A DNA stretch of 36,861 bases, taken from NCBI RefSeq assembly GCF_003943505.1, contig NZ_RJPS01000010.1, positions 18,427-55,287 of the forward strand, in the 5' to 3' direction. Below the pieces are notes generated by a model, which was not told the DNA's origin, made no database searches, and saw nothing but the letters and a program-made list of their open reading frames with translations. Made by a program: the position numbers and the translations under genes. This DNA comes from Streptococcus cristatus (lineage in GTDB: Bacteria; Bacillota; Bacilli; Lactobacillales; Streptococcaceae). The number at the start of each line of letters is the position of its first letter. Within the stretch, counting starts at the first letter, position 1. This document shows positions 1 to 7,783 of this stretch, piece after piece.

Positions 1-1515
1 ATCTGGATGGGCCAGCACGGGGCAGAGGCCAATGGTCTCTTTACTATGGGCTATAATATATATGCTTGGTTCCTTTTGGTTTCCACAGCAGGAGTACCGG
101 TAGCTGTTGCCAAGCAAGTTGCTAAGTATAATACGATTGACAAGGAGGAACACAGCTTTGCTCTCATTCGAGAGTTCCTCAAGTTCATGCTGGTATTGGG
201 ACTGATCTTTGCAGTCATCATGTACTTGATGGCACCGGTTTTTGCCTCAATGTCTGGTGGCGGGGCTGACTTGATTCCAGTCATGCAGAGTTTGTCTTGG
301 GCCGTGCTCATTTTTCCGTCTATGAGTGTCATTCGGGGCTTCTTCCAAGGGTTTAACAATCTGAAACCATATGCGATCAGCCAGATTTCGGAGCAGGTGA
401 TTCGGGTTATCTGGATGCTACTGACGGCTTATTTCATTATGAAAATCGGTTCAGGTGACTATGTTGAAGCTGTGACCCAGTCTACCTTTGCCGCCTTTGT
501 CGGGATGCTGGCAAGTATGCTTGTTTTGCTTTTCTATCTAGCAAAAACGGGTATGCTACGCTCTATCCTGAGAAAGCCTAAAAAGTCCGCGGGAATTAGT
601 GGCCGTTCTCTCCTCTGGGATACCATACGAGAAGCCATTCCTTTCATTATCACAGGATCTGCCATTCAGCTTTTTCAGATTATTGACCAAAACACCTTTA
701 TCAACATTATGACCCAGATTAGCAATTATACGAAATCAGAGCTCCTAGTGCAATTCGCCTACTTCTCAGCTAATCCGAATAAAATCACCATGATTTTAAT
801 TGCGGTGGCAACTTCTATCGGTGGTGTCGGGATTCCTCTCTTGACCGAGAATTATGTCAAGGGTGACTTTCGCTCGGCTGCTCGCCTAGTGCAAGATAAT
901 CTTAGTATGTTGCTCTTCTTTATCTTTCCGTCAACAGTGGGAGCGGTTATGGTGGCTAGTCCGCTCTATACCGTTTTCTATGGTAAGCCAGATAGTCTAG
1001 CACTGGGGCTCTTCATCTGCGCTATGCTGCAGACGATCATTCTCAGCACCTATACAGTTCTGGCTCCGATGATTCAAGCTCTGTTCCAAAACAAGAAAGC
1101 CATTCTCTACTTCTTTTATGGGGTTCTTGTCAAGCTCAGTCTGCAGGTGCCGATGATCAATCTCTTCCATGCTTATGGTCCCTTGATTTCAACGACCGTC
1201 GGTCTTTTACTGCCAATCTTCTTCATGTTTAGAGAAATCCGAAAGGTTGTTGGTTTGAATCCTAAGAATCTCTTGAAGCGTCTGCTGTTGAGTATGATTC
1301 TCACAATTGCCATGGTGATCTTGGTTCTGCTTGTCGAGTATCTACTAAGCTTTATCTTCCAGCCAACTAATCGGATGTACAGCTTTATCTATGTCGCTGC
1401 CGTTGGAGGAGTCGGAATGCTCGTCTATATCGTACTGTCTCTCAAAGTTCGGCTCATAGACCGTTTTATCGGACAAAAGGCAGATAGTTTACGCCAACGA
1501 TTAAGAATGAAATAA
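1..1515 (+). CDS. MurJ/YtgP-type lipid-linked oligosaccharide flippase, 5'-truncated
   Basis: The frame is open from the first base of the window, so the N-terminus (a few tens of residues compared with usual family members of about 540) lies outside; 504 residues are visible. The protein is almost entirely hydrophobic helices with short polar loops. It matches the MOP-superfamily polysaccharide-transport (PST)/MurJ type, which in Gram-positives (YtgP) is thought to flip lipid II or related undecaprenyl-linked precursors to the outer face of the membrane. Recognisable stretches include an early segment with AGVPVAVAKQVAKYN and a later GGVGIPLLTENY loop. Homologues in streptococci are annotated as polysaccharide biosynthesis proteins; some complement MurJ. 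The gene ends just before a strong terminator, so it is not co-transcribed with metB. Which lipid it flips cannot be decided from sequence alone. Confidence 0.8.
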   Translation: MWMGQHGAEANGLFTMGYNIYAWFLLVSTAGVPVAVAKQVAKYNTIDKEEHSFALIREFLKFMLVLGLIFAVIMYLMAPVFASMSGGGADLIPVMQSLSWAVLIFPSMSVIRGFFQGFNNLKPYAISQISEQVIRVIWMLLTAYFIMKIGSGDYVEAVTQSTFAAFVGMLASMLVLLFYLAKTGMLRSILRKPKKSAGISGRSLLWDTIREAIPFIITGSAIQLFQIIDQNTFINIMTQISNYTKSELLVQFAYFSANPNKITMILIAVATSIGGVGIPLLTENYVKGDFRSAARLVQDNLSMLLFFIFPSTVGAVMVASPLYTVFYGKPDSLALGLFICAMLQTIILSTYTVLAPMIQALFQNKKAILYFFYGVLVKLSLQVPMINLFHAYGPLISTTVGLLLPIFFMFREIRKVVGLNPKNLLKRLLLSMILTIAMVILVLLVEYLLSFIFQPTNRMYSFIYVAAVGGVGMLVYIVLSLKVRLIDRFIGQKADSLRQRLRMK

Positions 1516-1521
1516 GAAACG

Positions 1522-1547
1522 AAGAGTCGTTCAGCGACTCTTTTTTT
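1522..1547 (+). terminator. Rho-independent terminator of the flippase gene
   Basis: AAGAGTCG and CGACTCTT form an 8-bp stem around a 5-base loop, followed directly by a run of T. It begins 7 bases after the stop codon. Confidence 0.9.
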
Positions 1548-1559
1548 GGATTGTTACTC

Positions 1560-1576
1560 TATAGTTTCAGACTATA
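1560..1576. promoter_or_regulatory. MetR/MtaR-type operator upstream of metB
   Basis: TATAGTTTCAGACTATA is a 17-bp near-perfect inverted repeat that fits the TATAGTTTNAAACTATA consensus described for the LysR-family methionine regulator MetR/MtaR of streptococci. It lies about 42 bases upstream of the -10 element of metB. This is where a LysR-family activator would bind, and the downstream genes are in the methionine/cysteine pathway. The regulator gene itself is not in this window. Confidence 0.75.
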
Positions 1577-1617
1577 GCTAGCTCTTGAAAAGAAAAAAGC
1601 TCAAGATTTTCTTAAGA

Positions 1618-1626
1618 TGTTACAAT
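1618..1626 (+). promoter_or_regulatory. Extended -10 promoter of metB-patB
   Basis: TGT followed by TACAAT forms an extended -10 element 38 bases before the metB start. No good -35 hexamer is seen at the right spacing, which fits an activator-dependent promoter with the MetR-type box upstream. A RBS (AGAGGAAC) precedes the ATG. Confidence 0.6.
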
Positions 1627-1664
1627 AGAAAGGTAGAATATTTTAAAAAAAGAGGAACGGTTAA

Positions 1665-2759
1665 ATGGAGAGAGAACGGAAATTAAATACCTTGTTGGCC
1701 CAAGCGGGAGTAAAAACAGACACAACAACGGGTGCCTTAACAACCCCCTTGCATTTTTCAACGACTTACCAGCATCCAGAGTTTGGCCAGTCCACAGGTT
1801 ATGACTATACTCGAACCAAGAACCCTACACGGGCTAGCTTGGAAGAGACTCTAGCTGCTATCGAAAGTGCAGATTATGCCCTAGCGACTAGCTCTGGTAT
1901 GTCGGCTATTGTGCTGGCCTTTAGCGCCTTTCCAGTCGGCAGTAAGGTTTTGGCTGTTCGAGATCTCTATGGTGGCTCTTTCCGCTGGTTTGCTCAGGTC
2001 GAAGCGGAAGGACGCTTTAGCTTTACCTATGCTAATACGGAAGAAGAACTCCTGAACAAGCTAACAGAGGATATAGATATTGTCTATATCGAGACACCGA
2101 CCAATCCTCTTATGGTAGAGTTTGACATTGCCCGCATTTCCCAAGCGGCTCATGAGCGAGGAGCAGCTGTCATTGTGGACAATACCTTCTACAGTCCGAT
2201 TTACCAAAGACCGCTGGAAGATGGAGCTGACCTTGTCCTGCACTCTGCGACCAAGTATCTGGGTGGGCACAATGATGTCTTAGCTGGAGTTATCATGACC
2301 AATGATGCTGCCATCTATGACAAGCTTTTCTATAATCTCAATACAACTGGAGCAGTCCTATCTCCATTTGATAGTTACATGCTTTTGCGCGGGCTCAAGA
2401 CCTTGGCTCTCCGCATGGAGCGCTCTACTCAGAATGCGCAAGAAGTAGTTGCATTTCTGAAGTCATCTCCTGCGGTAAAAGAGGTTCTCTATCCAGGTAA
2501 GGGCGGTATGATTTCCTTTAAAGTTGTGGATGAAGGCAAGATCCCTCATCTCTTAAATAGCCTGAAAGTCTTTACCTTTGCGGAAAGTTTGGGTGGAGTA
2601 GAGAGTTTGATTACCTATCCAACAACCCAGACTCATGCAGACATTCCTGCTGAAGTGCGTCATTCCTATGGCTTGACTGATGATTTGCTGCGCCTGTCAA
2701 TTGGGATCGAAGATAGTCGAGATTTGGTAGACGATTTACGAGCAGCCTTGGAGGACTAA
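1665..2759 (+). CDS. metB: Cystathionine gamma-synthase/lyase family PLP enzyme (MetB-like)
   Basis: A 364-residue member of the Cys/Met-metabolism PLP family (fold type I). The PLP Schiff-base lysine is K197 in the HSATKYLGGH motif, and the cofactor-ring aspartate is D172 in VDNTF. The N-terminal region holds the substrate-loop tyrosine segment (YDYTRTKNPTR, residues 47-56). Likely role: cystathionine synthesis from an acylated homoserine plus cysteine, or the reverse gamma-lyase reaction; the family does not separate these by motif alone. The protein is shorter than the usual 380 or so because the loop before the GGMISF strand (about residue 275) is compacted to PGKGGM. It is followed after one base by patB, forming a transsulfuration pair, and it has a MetR-type box upstream. 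Confidence 0.85.
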   Translation: MERERKLNTLLAQAGVKTDTTTGALTTPLHFSTTYQHPEFGQSTGYDYTRTKNPTRASLEETLAAIESADYALATSSGMSAIVLAFSAFPVGSKVLAVRDLYGGSFRWFAQVEAEGRFSFTYANTEEELLNKLTEDIDIVYIETPTNPLMVEFDIARISQAAHERGAAVIVDNTFYSPIYQRPLEDGADLVLHSATKYLGGHNDVLAGVIMTNDAAIYDKLFYNLNTTGAVLSPFDSYMLLRGLKTLALRMERSTQNAQEVVAFLKSSPAVKEVLYPGKGGMISFKVVDEGKIPHLLNSLKVFTFAESLGGVESLITYPTTQTHADIPAEVRHSYGLTDDLLRLSIGIEDSRDLVDDLRAALED

Positions 2760-2760
2760 T

Positions 2761-3927
2761 ATGGGAAGTTATAACTTTGAAACAGCACCCAATCGGATTG
2801 GTCAGCATACTTATAAATGGAAAGAGGCGGAGAAAGACAGTCAAGTCCTGCCAGCCTGGATTGCGGATATGGATTTTGAAGTCTTGCCTGAAATCAAGCA
2901 AACTGTGCATGATTACGCTGATCAGTTAGTCTATGGCTATACCTATGCTAGTGAGGAGTTGATCAATACCGTTCTAGCTTGGGAGCGGGATGAGCATGGC
3001 TACACATTTGACCAAGAAGCCTTGGTCTTTATCGAGGGAGTTGTTCCTGCTATTTCGACGGCTATCCAAGCCTTTACCGATGAAGGTGATGCCGTTCTGA
3101 TCAATACTCCTGTTTACCCGCCTTTTACCCGCAGTGTCAAGCTCAATAATCGTCGGTTGATTACTAATTCCTTGATAGAACAGGACGATCTCTTTCAGAT
3201 TGACTTTGAGCAGCTGGAGCAGGACATCGTAGACAATGAAGTCAAGATTTACGTGTTGTGCAATCCGCACAATCCTGGCGGTCGAGTTTGGGAACGGGAA
3301 GTGTTAGAGAAGATTGGTCGTCTCTGCCAAAAGTACGGCGTTCTCGTGGTCTCAGATGAAATTCACCAAGATTTGACGCTGTTTGGACATAAACACCAGT
3401 CTTTCAATACTGTTTCACCTGACTTCAAGGACTTTAGCTTGATTTTAGCCAGTGCAACTAAGACTTTTAATATTGCTGGGACCAAGAATTCCTATGCGGT
3501 GATTGAGAATCCTAGCTTGCGACAAAAGTTTCAAAAGCGCCAACTGGCCAATAACCAGCATGAAATTTCGGGGCTTGGATTCTTAGCGACGGAAGCTGCC
3601 TATCGTCATGGCAAAGCTTGGTTGACAGAGCTCAAGGCTGTCTTAGAGGAAAATATTGATTTTGTAGTCGATTATTTTGCTAAGGAAGCACCACGTCTGC
3701 GGGTCATGAAACCTCAAGGAACTTATCTGGTTTGGCTGGACTTTTCAGATTATGGGCTGACAGATGACCAGCTCTTCCACTTGCTTCGAGAAGAGGCTAA
3801 GGTTGTCCTGAATCGGGGAAGTGATTTTGGCCAAGAAGGCAAAGGACATGCTCGTCTCAATACAGCTGCGCCGAAGACTATGATCAAAGAGATTTGTCGA
3901 CGGATTGCGGAAGTTTTACCAAAATAA
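2761..3927 (+). CDS. patB: MalY/PatB-type cystathionine beta-lyase (aminotransferase class I/II fold)
   Basis: 388 residues with the MalY/PatB signature: PAWIADMDFE near the N-terminus (residues 31-40), YGY at 58-60, CNPHNPGG at 167-174 with the PLP-binding asparagine, SDEIHQDL (D199) and the Schiff-base lysine K234 in SATKTFNIAG. The family cleaves the C-S bond of cystathionine to give homocysteine, pyruvate and ammonia, and often also desulfhydrates cysteine, releasing H2S in oral streptococci. The ATG lies one base after the metB stop, and its RBS (TTGGAGG) sits within the metB end, so the two are translated as a pair. No terminator is visible after the gene; the next transcription signal is the promoter of the M-box leader. 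Confidence 0.88.
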   Translation: MGSYNFETAPNRIGQHTYKWKEAEKDSQVLPAWIADMDFEVLPEIKQTVHDYADQLVYGYTYASEELINTVLAWERDEHGYTFDQEALVFIEGVVPAISTAIQAFTDEGDAVLINTPVYPPFTRSVKLNNRRLITNSLIEQDDLFQIDFEQLEQDIVDNEVKIYVLCNPHNPGGRVWEREVLEKIGRLCQKYGVLVVSDEIHQDLTLFGHKHQSFNTVSPDFKDFSLILASATKTFNIAGTKNSYAVIENPSLRQKFQKRQLANNQHEISGLGFLATEAAYRHGKAWLTELKAVLEENIDFVVDYFAKEAPRLRVMKPQGTYLVWLDFSDYGLTDDQLFHLLREEAKVVLNRGSDFGQEGKGHARLNTAAPKTMIKEICRRIAEVLPK

Positions 3928-3947
3928 AATAAAAATAGCTCTCTTTA

Positions 3948-3976
3948 TTGACAATCTTTCTAAAGAGGAGTATAGT
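3948..3976 (+). promoter_or_regulatory. Consensus-like sigma-A promoter of the M-box leader
   Basis: TTGACA (3948-3953), a 17-base spacer and TATAGT (3971-3976). Start of transcription is expected near 3983, just at the first helix of the riboswitch. Confidence 0.85.
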
Positions 3977-3979
3977 AAT

Positions 3980-4182
3980 AGTGTCAATCGGTAGGTGAGG
4001 CTACCATAAGGATACGGATGACTACCGCAAAGCAGTGGAGACACTACTCGTTGGTTAACAGTCCTGATCGCAAAGGTCAAGACTAAGCTCATTTCATCGC
4101 CTTATGGAGTTAAAGCTTGAACGGTGAATGCTTGTTTTATCTATGTTTAAAACAATGAAGCGAACAACCTGACATGCAAACA
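3980..4182 (+). promoter_or_regulatory. M-box-like (ykoK) magnesium riboswitch
   Basis: The leader contains GGTAGGTGAGGCTACC followed by a GGATACGG segment and a CTACCGC segment. This resembles the conserved 5' part of the M-box (GTTAGGTGAGGCTCC, then GATACGCTGCTGCC). Further down, GCCTTATGGAGTTAAAGCT resembles the conserved 3' part (GCCATACAGUGCUAAAGCU). AGTGTC (3980-3985) can pair with GACACT (4040-4045). A terminator follows, and an mgtA-type Mg2+ ATPase is the second large gene downstream, as expected for a Mg2+-sensing off-switch. The identification is by eye and not from a covariance model. The 354-base gap between patB and the next gene is filled by this element, its promoter and its terminator. 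Confidence 0.72.
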
Positions 4183-4216
4183 ACCCTGCCCAGAATTGGC
4201 AGGGTCTTCTTTTTTG
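4183..4216 (+). terminator. Rho-independent terminator forming the riboswitch expression platform
   Basis: ACCCTGCC (4183-4190) pairs perfectly with GGCAGGGT (4198-4205) and is followed by CTTCTTTTTTT. Its place between the aptamer and the downstream gene fits regulated termination. Confidence 0.85.
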
Positions 4217-4284
4217 CTAAAAATATTTCAAGAGAGTAAATAGTTGATTGCCTGCCTCTTAAGAAAAAAGAAGGAGGAATAGTG

Positions 4285-4896
4285 ATGAAATTTTGGTATT
4301 CTAGTACCAGTCCTTTTGCGCGTAAAGTCTATGCTACAATTTTACACCATCATTTAGAGGAGCAAGTGGATATTCAGAAGGTTCAGATGGCTTTCGACAA
4401 AAATTCACCGCACAATCAAGATAATCCTTTGGGTAGAATTCCTGCTTTTCAAGCTTCCAATGGAGAATGGTTGTATGGTAGTGATTTAATTTCCCAATAT
4501 TTAGACGAGCTAGGTCAGGAAACTCCGCTTTTTCCTAATGGAATAGAGAAGTGGCACATTTTAAACATACTGTCCGTTGCTGAAGGGATTTTGGAAAACA
4601 CAATGCCGGTTGTTGCGGAAAAAATTTTCCATGAAAAAGAGCATTGGTGGAAAGACAGACATCAGCAAATTGAAGAGAGAAATGTCCGGAGTTTGGCTTT
4701 ATTAGAGAAACTGGCTACTGAGCAGGGACTTTCTTTAAATATTGCAACAATCCAAGTAGTTGCTCTTGTAGATTGGTGGAATTTACGTGAAGAAGTCATT
4801 GGATTTTCTTTGAAAGAAAATTTTCCCGACTTGCAAGAATGGGCCCAGAAGATGAATGCTACTTTTGATGTCTTGCAGGCATCTTGGGATTATTAA
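4285..4896 (+). CDS. Glutathione S-transferase family protein
   Basis: 203 residues from the ATG at 4285, chosen over the preceding in-frame GTG because the strong RBS AAGGAGGA (4271-4278) is better spaced to it. The N-terminal part has a thioredoxin-like GST fold: FWYSSTSPFARKV with the S/C-x-x-F-type active-site region, then NPLGRIPAF containing the cis-proline, then GSDLISQYLDE. The C-terminal part is helical. The substrate is unknown; streptococcal members are uncharacterised, and glutathione is usually imported in this genus. The gene lies between the M-box terminator and the mgtA leader, with no terminator after it, so it should be read into mgtA. It looks more A+T-rich than its neighbours by eye, which might indicate acquisition. 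Confidence 0.8.
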   Translation: MKFWYSSTSPFARKVYATILHHHLEEQVDIQKVQMAFDKNSPHNQDNPLGRIPAFQASNGEWLYGSDLISQYLDELGQETPLFPNGIEKWHILNILSVAEGILENTMPVVAEKIFHEKEHWWKDRHQQIEERNVRSLALLEKLATEQGLSLNIATIQVVALVDWWNLREEVIGFSLKENFPDLQEWAQKMNATFDVLQASWDY

Positions 4897-4928
4897 CTGC
4901 TTTTATAAACTAAGAAAGGAGAAGTACG

Positions 4929-5000
4929 ATGCAAATTGACGATCATCCGGAACCGCACATACACAGCCAATCGCTGATTTGTGTCGTTCTGTCCTCATAA
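4929..5000 (+). CDS. Putative 23-aa leader peptide of mgtA (MgtL-like in principle)
   Basis: A short ORF starts with ATG at 4929 behind a very good RBS (AAAGGAG, 4915-4921, 7-base spacing) and stops at TAA 4998-5000, 53 bases before the mgtA start. The peptide has an acidic/proline stretch near its N-terminus (residues 4-9 are DDHPEP), then histidines, and ends in a hydrophobic CVVLSS. In enterobacteria the mgtA leader peptide MgtL likewise has an N-terminal acidic-proline stretch that destabilises ribosomes at low Mg2+. There is no sequence homology claim here, only similar position and composition. The codons after residue 9 overlap the 5' arm of a long hairpin, so translation should influence the leader fold. 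Not previously annotated as far as I can tell. Confidence 0.55.
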   Translation: MQIDDHPEPHIHSQSLICVVLSS

Positions 5001-5041
5001 AGTGATTGGTCCCTGTGTATGAAAATTATCAATCATACATA
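4958..5041 (+). promoter_or_regulatory. Competing leader hairpins upstream of mgtA
   Basis: CATACACAGCCAATC (4958-4972) pairs with GATTGG (5004-5009) plus CTGTGTATG (5013-5021), making a 15-bp stem with a 3-base bulge. The same 3' arm also contains TGTATGA (5016-5022), which is complementary to TCATACA (5033-5039), directly beside the mgtA RBS AAAGGAG (5041-5047). The two folds exclude each other. No run of T follows either hairpin, so control of translation is more likely than termination. Confidence 0.6.
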
Positions 5042-5053
5042 AAGGAGAAACCA

Positions 5054-7714
5054 ATGAAAACAGTAAAAGAAAGATTAGTTGCTGCTCTGCAGCTTCCTGT
5101 ACAAGAAACTCTGGCATTTTACAAGACTTCCTTTCGGGGCCTGACAGAAGAGCAGGTCGAAGAAAATCGTGATCTCTATGGTGAAAATATTATCACAAAG
5201 GGTCAGGAAGACTCTATTTTCAAGAAAATTTACGAGTCTATCATTAACCCCTTTACGGTCATCTTATTGGTGATTGCTCTGGTGTCCTTAGTGACCAATG
5301 TCTGGCTGGCCAAGCCTGGTGAGGAAGATCCGACGACTTCCATCATTATTGTCGTTCTAGTGCTGATTTCTGGAGGCATTCGTTTTATTCAGGAATTGCG
5401 GAGCGACCGCGCTGCTAGCAATCTGTCTCGGCTGATTGTCAATACGGCTACGGTTATCCGTGAAGGAGCAGAGCAGGAACTTCCGATTGATGAGCTTGTT
5501 GTAGGAGACATCATCAAGCTTAGTGCTGGAGACATGATTCCTGCAGATGTGCTGTTGCTGGATTCGCGTGATTTCTTTGTTCAGCAGTCCGGCCTGACAG
5601 GGGAAAGTGATGCAGTAGAAAAGATCTGTTTGACCAAGGCGGATGGGCAAAATCTCGATAGCCTTTTAGAGACAGAATCATTGGCCTTCATGGGAACTAA
5701 CGTTATTTCCGGAAGAGCTACGGCTCTGGTGCTGGTGGTTGGTGATGAGACCATGATGGGAGCCATTGAGCAGACGCTTAACACCTACGATGAACCGACC
5801 TCTTTTGAGCGCGAGATGAATAGTATTTCCTGGCTCTTGATTCGTCTGATGTTGGTCATGGTGCCAGTCGTATTCTTTATCAACGGTCTGACAGACGGCG
5901 ACTGGCTGGAAGCAGGTGTCTTTGCCCTCAGTGTTGGGGTCGGTCTGACCCCAGAAATGCTGCCCATGATTATCACGGCGAGCTTGGCTAAAGGTTCTAT
6001 TATTATGGCTCAGGAAAAGGTCGTGATTAAAAAGCTGAATGCTATCCAAGATCTAGGAGCTATTGATATCCTTTGTACGGATAAGACGGGGACACTGACC
6101 CAAGACGAGATTGTGTTAGAATACCCGCTGGATATTCATGGTGATTTGGACTTGGCAGTGCTCCGTCGGGCCTTTCTCAATTCCTATTATCAAACAGGCC
6201 TTAAAAATCTCATGGATCGTGCCATTATCAACCGAACGGAGAAAGAAGCAGAAAAGCATGAGATTGTTCGTAATCTAGACCAAACCTTTAAGAAAATTGA
6301 TGAACTTCCCTTTGACTTTGAACGTCGTCGCATGAGCGTCATCGTCAAGGATGATGAGGATGTTATCAGCATGGTGACCAAGGGGGCCTTGGAGGAAATG
6401 CTGGCCATCTCTAGCTATGTAGAGTATAAAAATCGTATTACAGAACTGACTGAGGAGATCCGTCAGGAAATCCTTGCGGAAGTGGCTCAACTTAATGAGC
6501 AAGGGCTGCGCGTGCTTGGTGTTAGCTACAAGTCAGACTTAGAAGAAGATTATGAGTATGAAGTGAAGGATGAGTCCGATATGATTTTGACGGGCTATCT
6601 AGCCTTTCTAGATCCACCTAAGTCATCTGCGGCTCCAGCTATTGAAACCTTGGCTGAATACGGTGTTGCCACTAAGATTTTGACGGGCGATAATGATAAG
6701 GTAACCCAAGCAGTCTGTGAAAAGGTTGGGTTAGATGTAGACAATATCTTGCTAGGTGTAGAGGTAGATGCTTTATCTAATGAGGAATTGAGTCAGGCGG
6801 TGGAGAACACGACAGTCTTTGCCAAGCTCTCACCTGACCAAAAAGCTCGGATCATCCTCCAGCTCAAAGCCAATGGCCACAAGGTTGGCTACATGGGTGA
6901 TGGTATCAATGATGCCCCTTCAATGAAAGTAGCAGATGTTGGAATTTCAGTTGATACAGCTGTCGATATTGCCAAGGAAACGGCGGATGTCATTTTGCTG
7001 GACAAGGATCTTATGGTTCTGGAGAAAGGTCTAGTAGAAGGACGCAAGGTTTATGCCAACATGACCAAGTATATCAAGATGACGGTCAGTTCCAACTTTG
7101 GGAATATCTTTTCTCTTCTCTTCGCCAGCATCTTTTTACCTTTTCTGCCTATGGCACCAGTTCATCTGATTGTTCTCAATCTAGTTTATGACCTGTCTTG
7201 TATCGCTCTGCCCTTTGATAATGTGGATAGTGAATTTCTCAAGAGACCTCATATCTGGTCAGCTAGCTCTATTACCCGTTTTATGGCTTGGATCGGGCCT
7301 ATCTCATCCGTTTTTGATGTTTTGACCTATCTGGTGCTTTACTTTATCATCGTGCCTATGATCACAGGAGGCAGCTATCAAGCTGGTACTGAACAGGCAG
7401 TGAACTTTATCACTCTTTTCCAAACAGGCTGGTTTATTGAGTCTATGTGGACCCAGACCATGGTCATCTACATGCTACGCTCACCTAAGCTGCCTTTTGT
7501 GCAAAGTCGTCCTGCCCTTTCCGTCATTGTGACGACCATGGCGGCTGCGCTCTTTGTTACTTCCTTGCCATACAGCCTCTTTGCGTCAGTTCTGAAGACA
7601 GCTCCGCTGAATGGCATCTATTTCCTTTGTCTTTTCTTGATTATTGTGCTTTATATGGTTAGCGTAACCCTTGTGAAAGGTCTTTATATCAAGCGTTACA
7701 AGGAATGGCTGTAA
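5054..7714 (+). CDS. mgtA: MgtA-type magnesium-importing P-type ATPase
   Basis: 886 residues from the ATG at 5054, preceded by RBS AAAGGAG. It is a P-type ATPase of the IIIB (MgtA/MgtB) type. In order it shows a short soluble N-terminus, paired membrane helices, the actuator loop with TGES (residues 182-185), a membrane segment with the PEMLP motif at the ion site, the phosphorylated aspartate D343 in CTDKTGTLTQDE, the nucleotide-binding domain, the GDGINDAPS hinge motif and a C-terminal membrane region. The family moves Mg2+ into the cell at the expense of ATP. It sits at the end of a transcript that starts at the M-box promoter, passes the GST-like gene and includes a leader ORF with competing hairpins, so control by Mg2+ is likely. 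An in-frame TTG at 5006 lies inside the leader hairpin and is not the start. Confidence 0.92.
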   Translation: MKTVKERLVAALQLPVQETLAFYKTSFRGLTEEQVEENRDLYGENIITKGQEDSIFKKIYESIINPFTVILLVIALVSLVTNVWLAKPGEEDPTTSIIIVVLVLISGGIRFIQELRSDRAASNLSRLIVNTATVIREGAEQELPIDELVVGDIIKLSAGDMIPADVLLLDSRDFFVQQSGLTGESDAVEKICLTKADGQNLDSLLETESLAFMGTNVISGRATALVLVVGDETMMGAIEQTLNTYDEPTSFEREMNSISWLLIRLMLVMVPVVFFINGLTDGDWLEAGVFALSVGVGLTPEMLPMIITASLAKGSIIMAQEKVVIKKLNAIQDLGAIDILCTDKTGTLTQDEIVLEYPLDIHGDLDLAVLRRAFLNSYYQTGLKNLMDRAIINRTEKEAEKHEIVRNLDQTFKKIDELPFDFERRRMSVIVKDDEDVISMVTKGALEEMLAISSYVEYKNRITELTEEIRQEILAEVAQLNEQGLRVLGVSYKSDLEEDYEYEVKDESDMILTGYLAFLDPPKSSAAPAIETLAEYGVATKILTGDNDKVTQAVCEKVGLDVDNILLGVEVDALSNEELSQAVENTTVFAKLSPDQKARIILQLKANGHKVGYMGDGINDAPSMKVADVGISVDTAVDIAKETADVILLDKDLMVLEKGLVEGRKVYANMTKYIKMTVSSNFGNIFSLLFASIFLPFLPMAPVHLIVLNLVYDLSCIALPFDNVDSEFLKRPHIWSASSITRFMAWIGPISSVFDVLTYLVLYFIIVPMITGGSYQAGTEQAVNFITLFQTGWFIESMWTQTMVIYMLRSPKLPFVQSRPALSVIVTTMAAALFVTSLPYSLFASVLKTAPLNGIYFLCLFLIIVLYMVSVTLVKGLYIKRYKEWL

Positions 7715-7743
7715 TAGAAGGACTAGCAGATGTTTAAGAATTA

Positions 7744-7776
7744 TAAAAAAGATTGGAGAATTTTCCAATCTTTTTT
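7744..7776. terminator. Bidirectional terminator between mgtA and zwf
   Basis: AAAAAAGATTGGA and TCCAATCTTTTTT form a long stem with A and T tails on both sides, serving both converging genes. Confidence 0.9.
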
Positions 7777-7783
7777 GCATGTA

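Noticed and set aside
2465-2515. Possible internal deletion in metB at the PGKGGM loop
   Set aside because: The frame is intact and, as far as I recall, streptococcal homologues have the same compact loop, so it is a family feature and not damage.
5006-5053. Upstream in-frame TTG start that would lengthen MgtA by 16 residues
   Set aside because: It lies inside the leader hairpin, has no RBS, and the ATG at 5054 has a well-spaced AAAGGAG.
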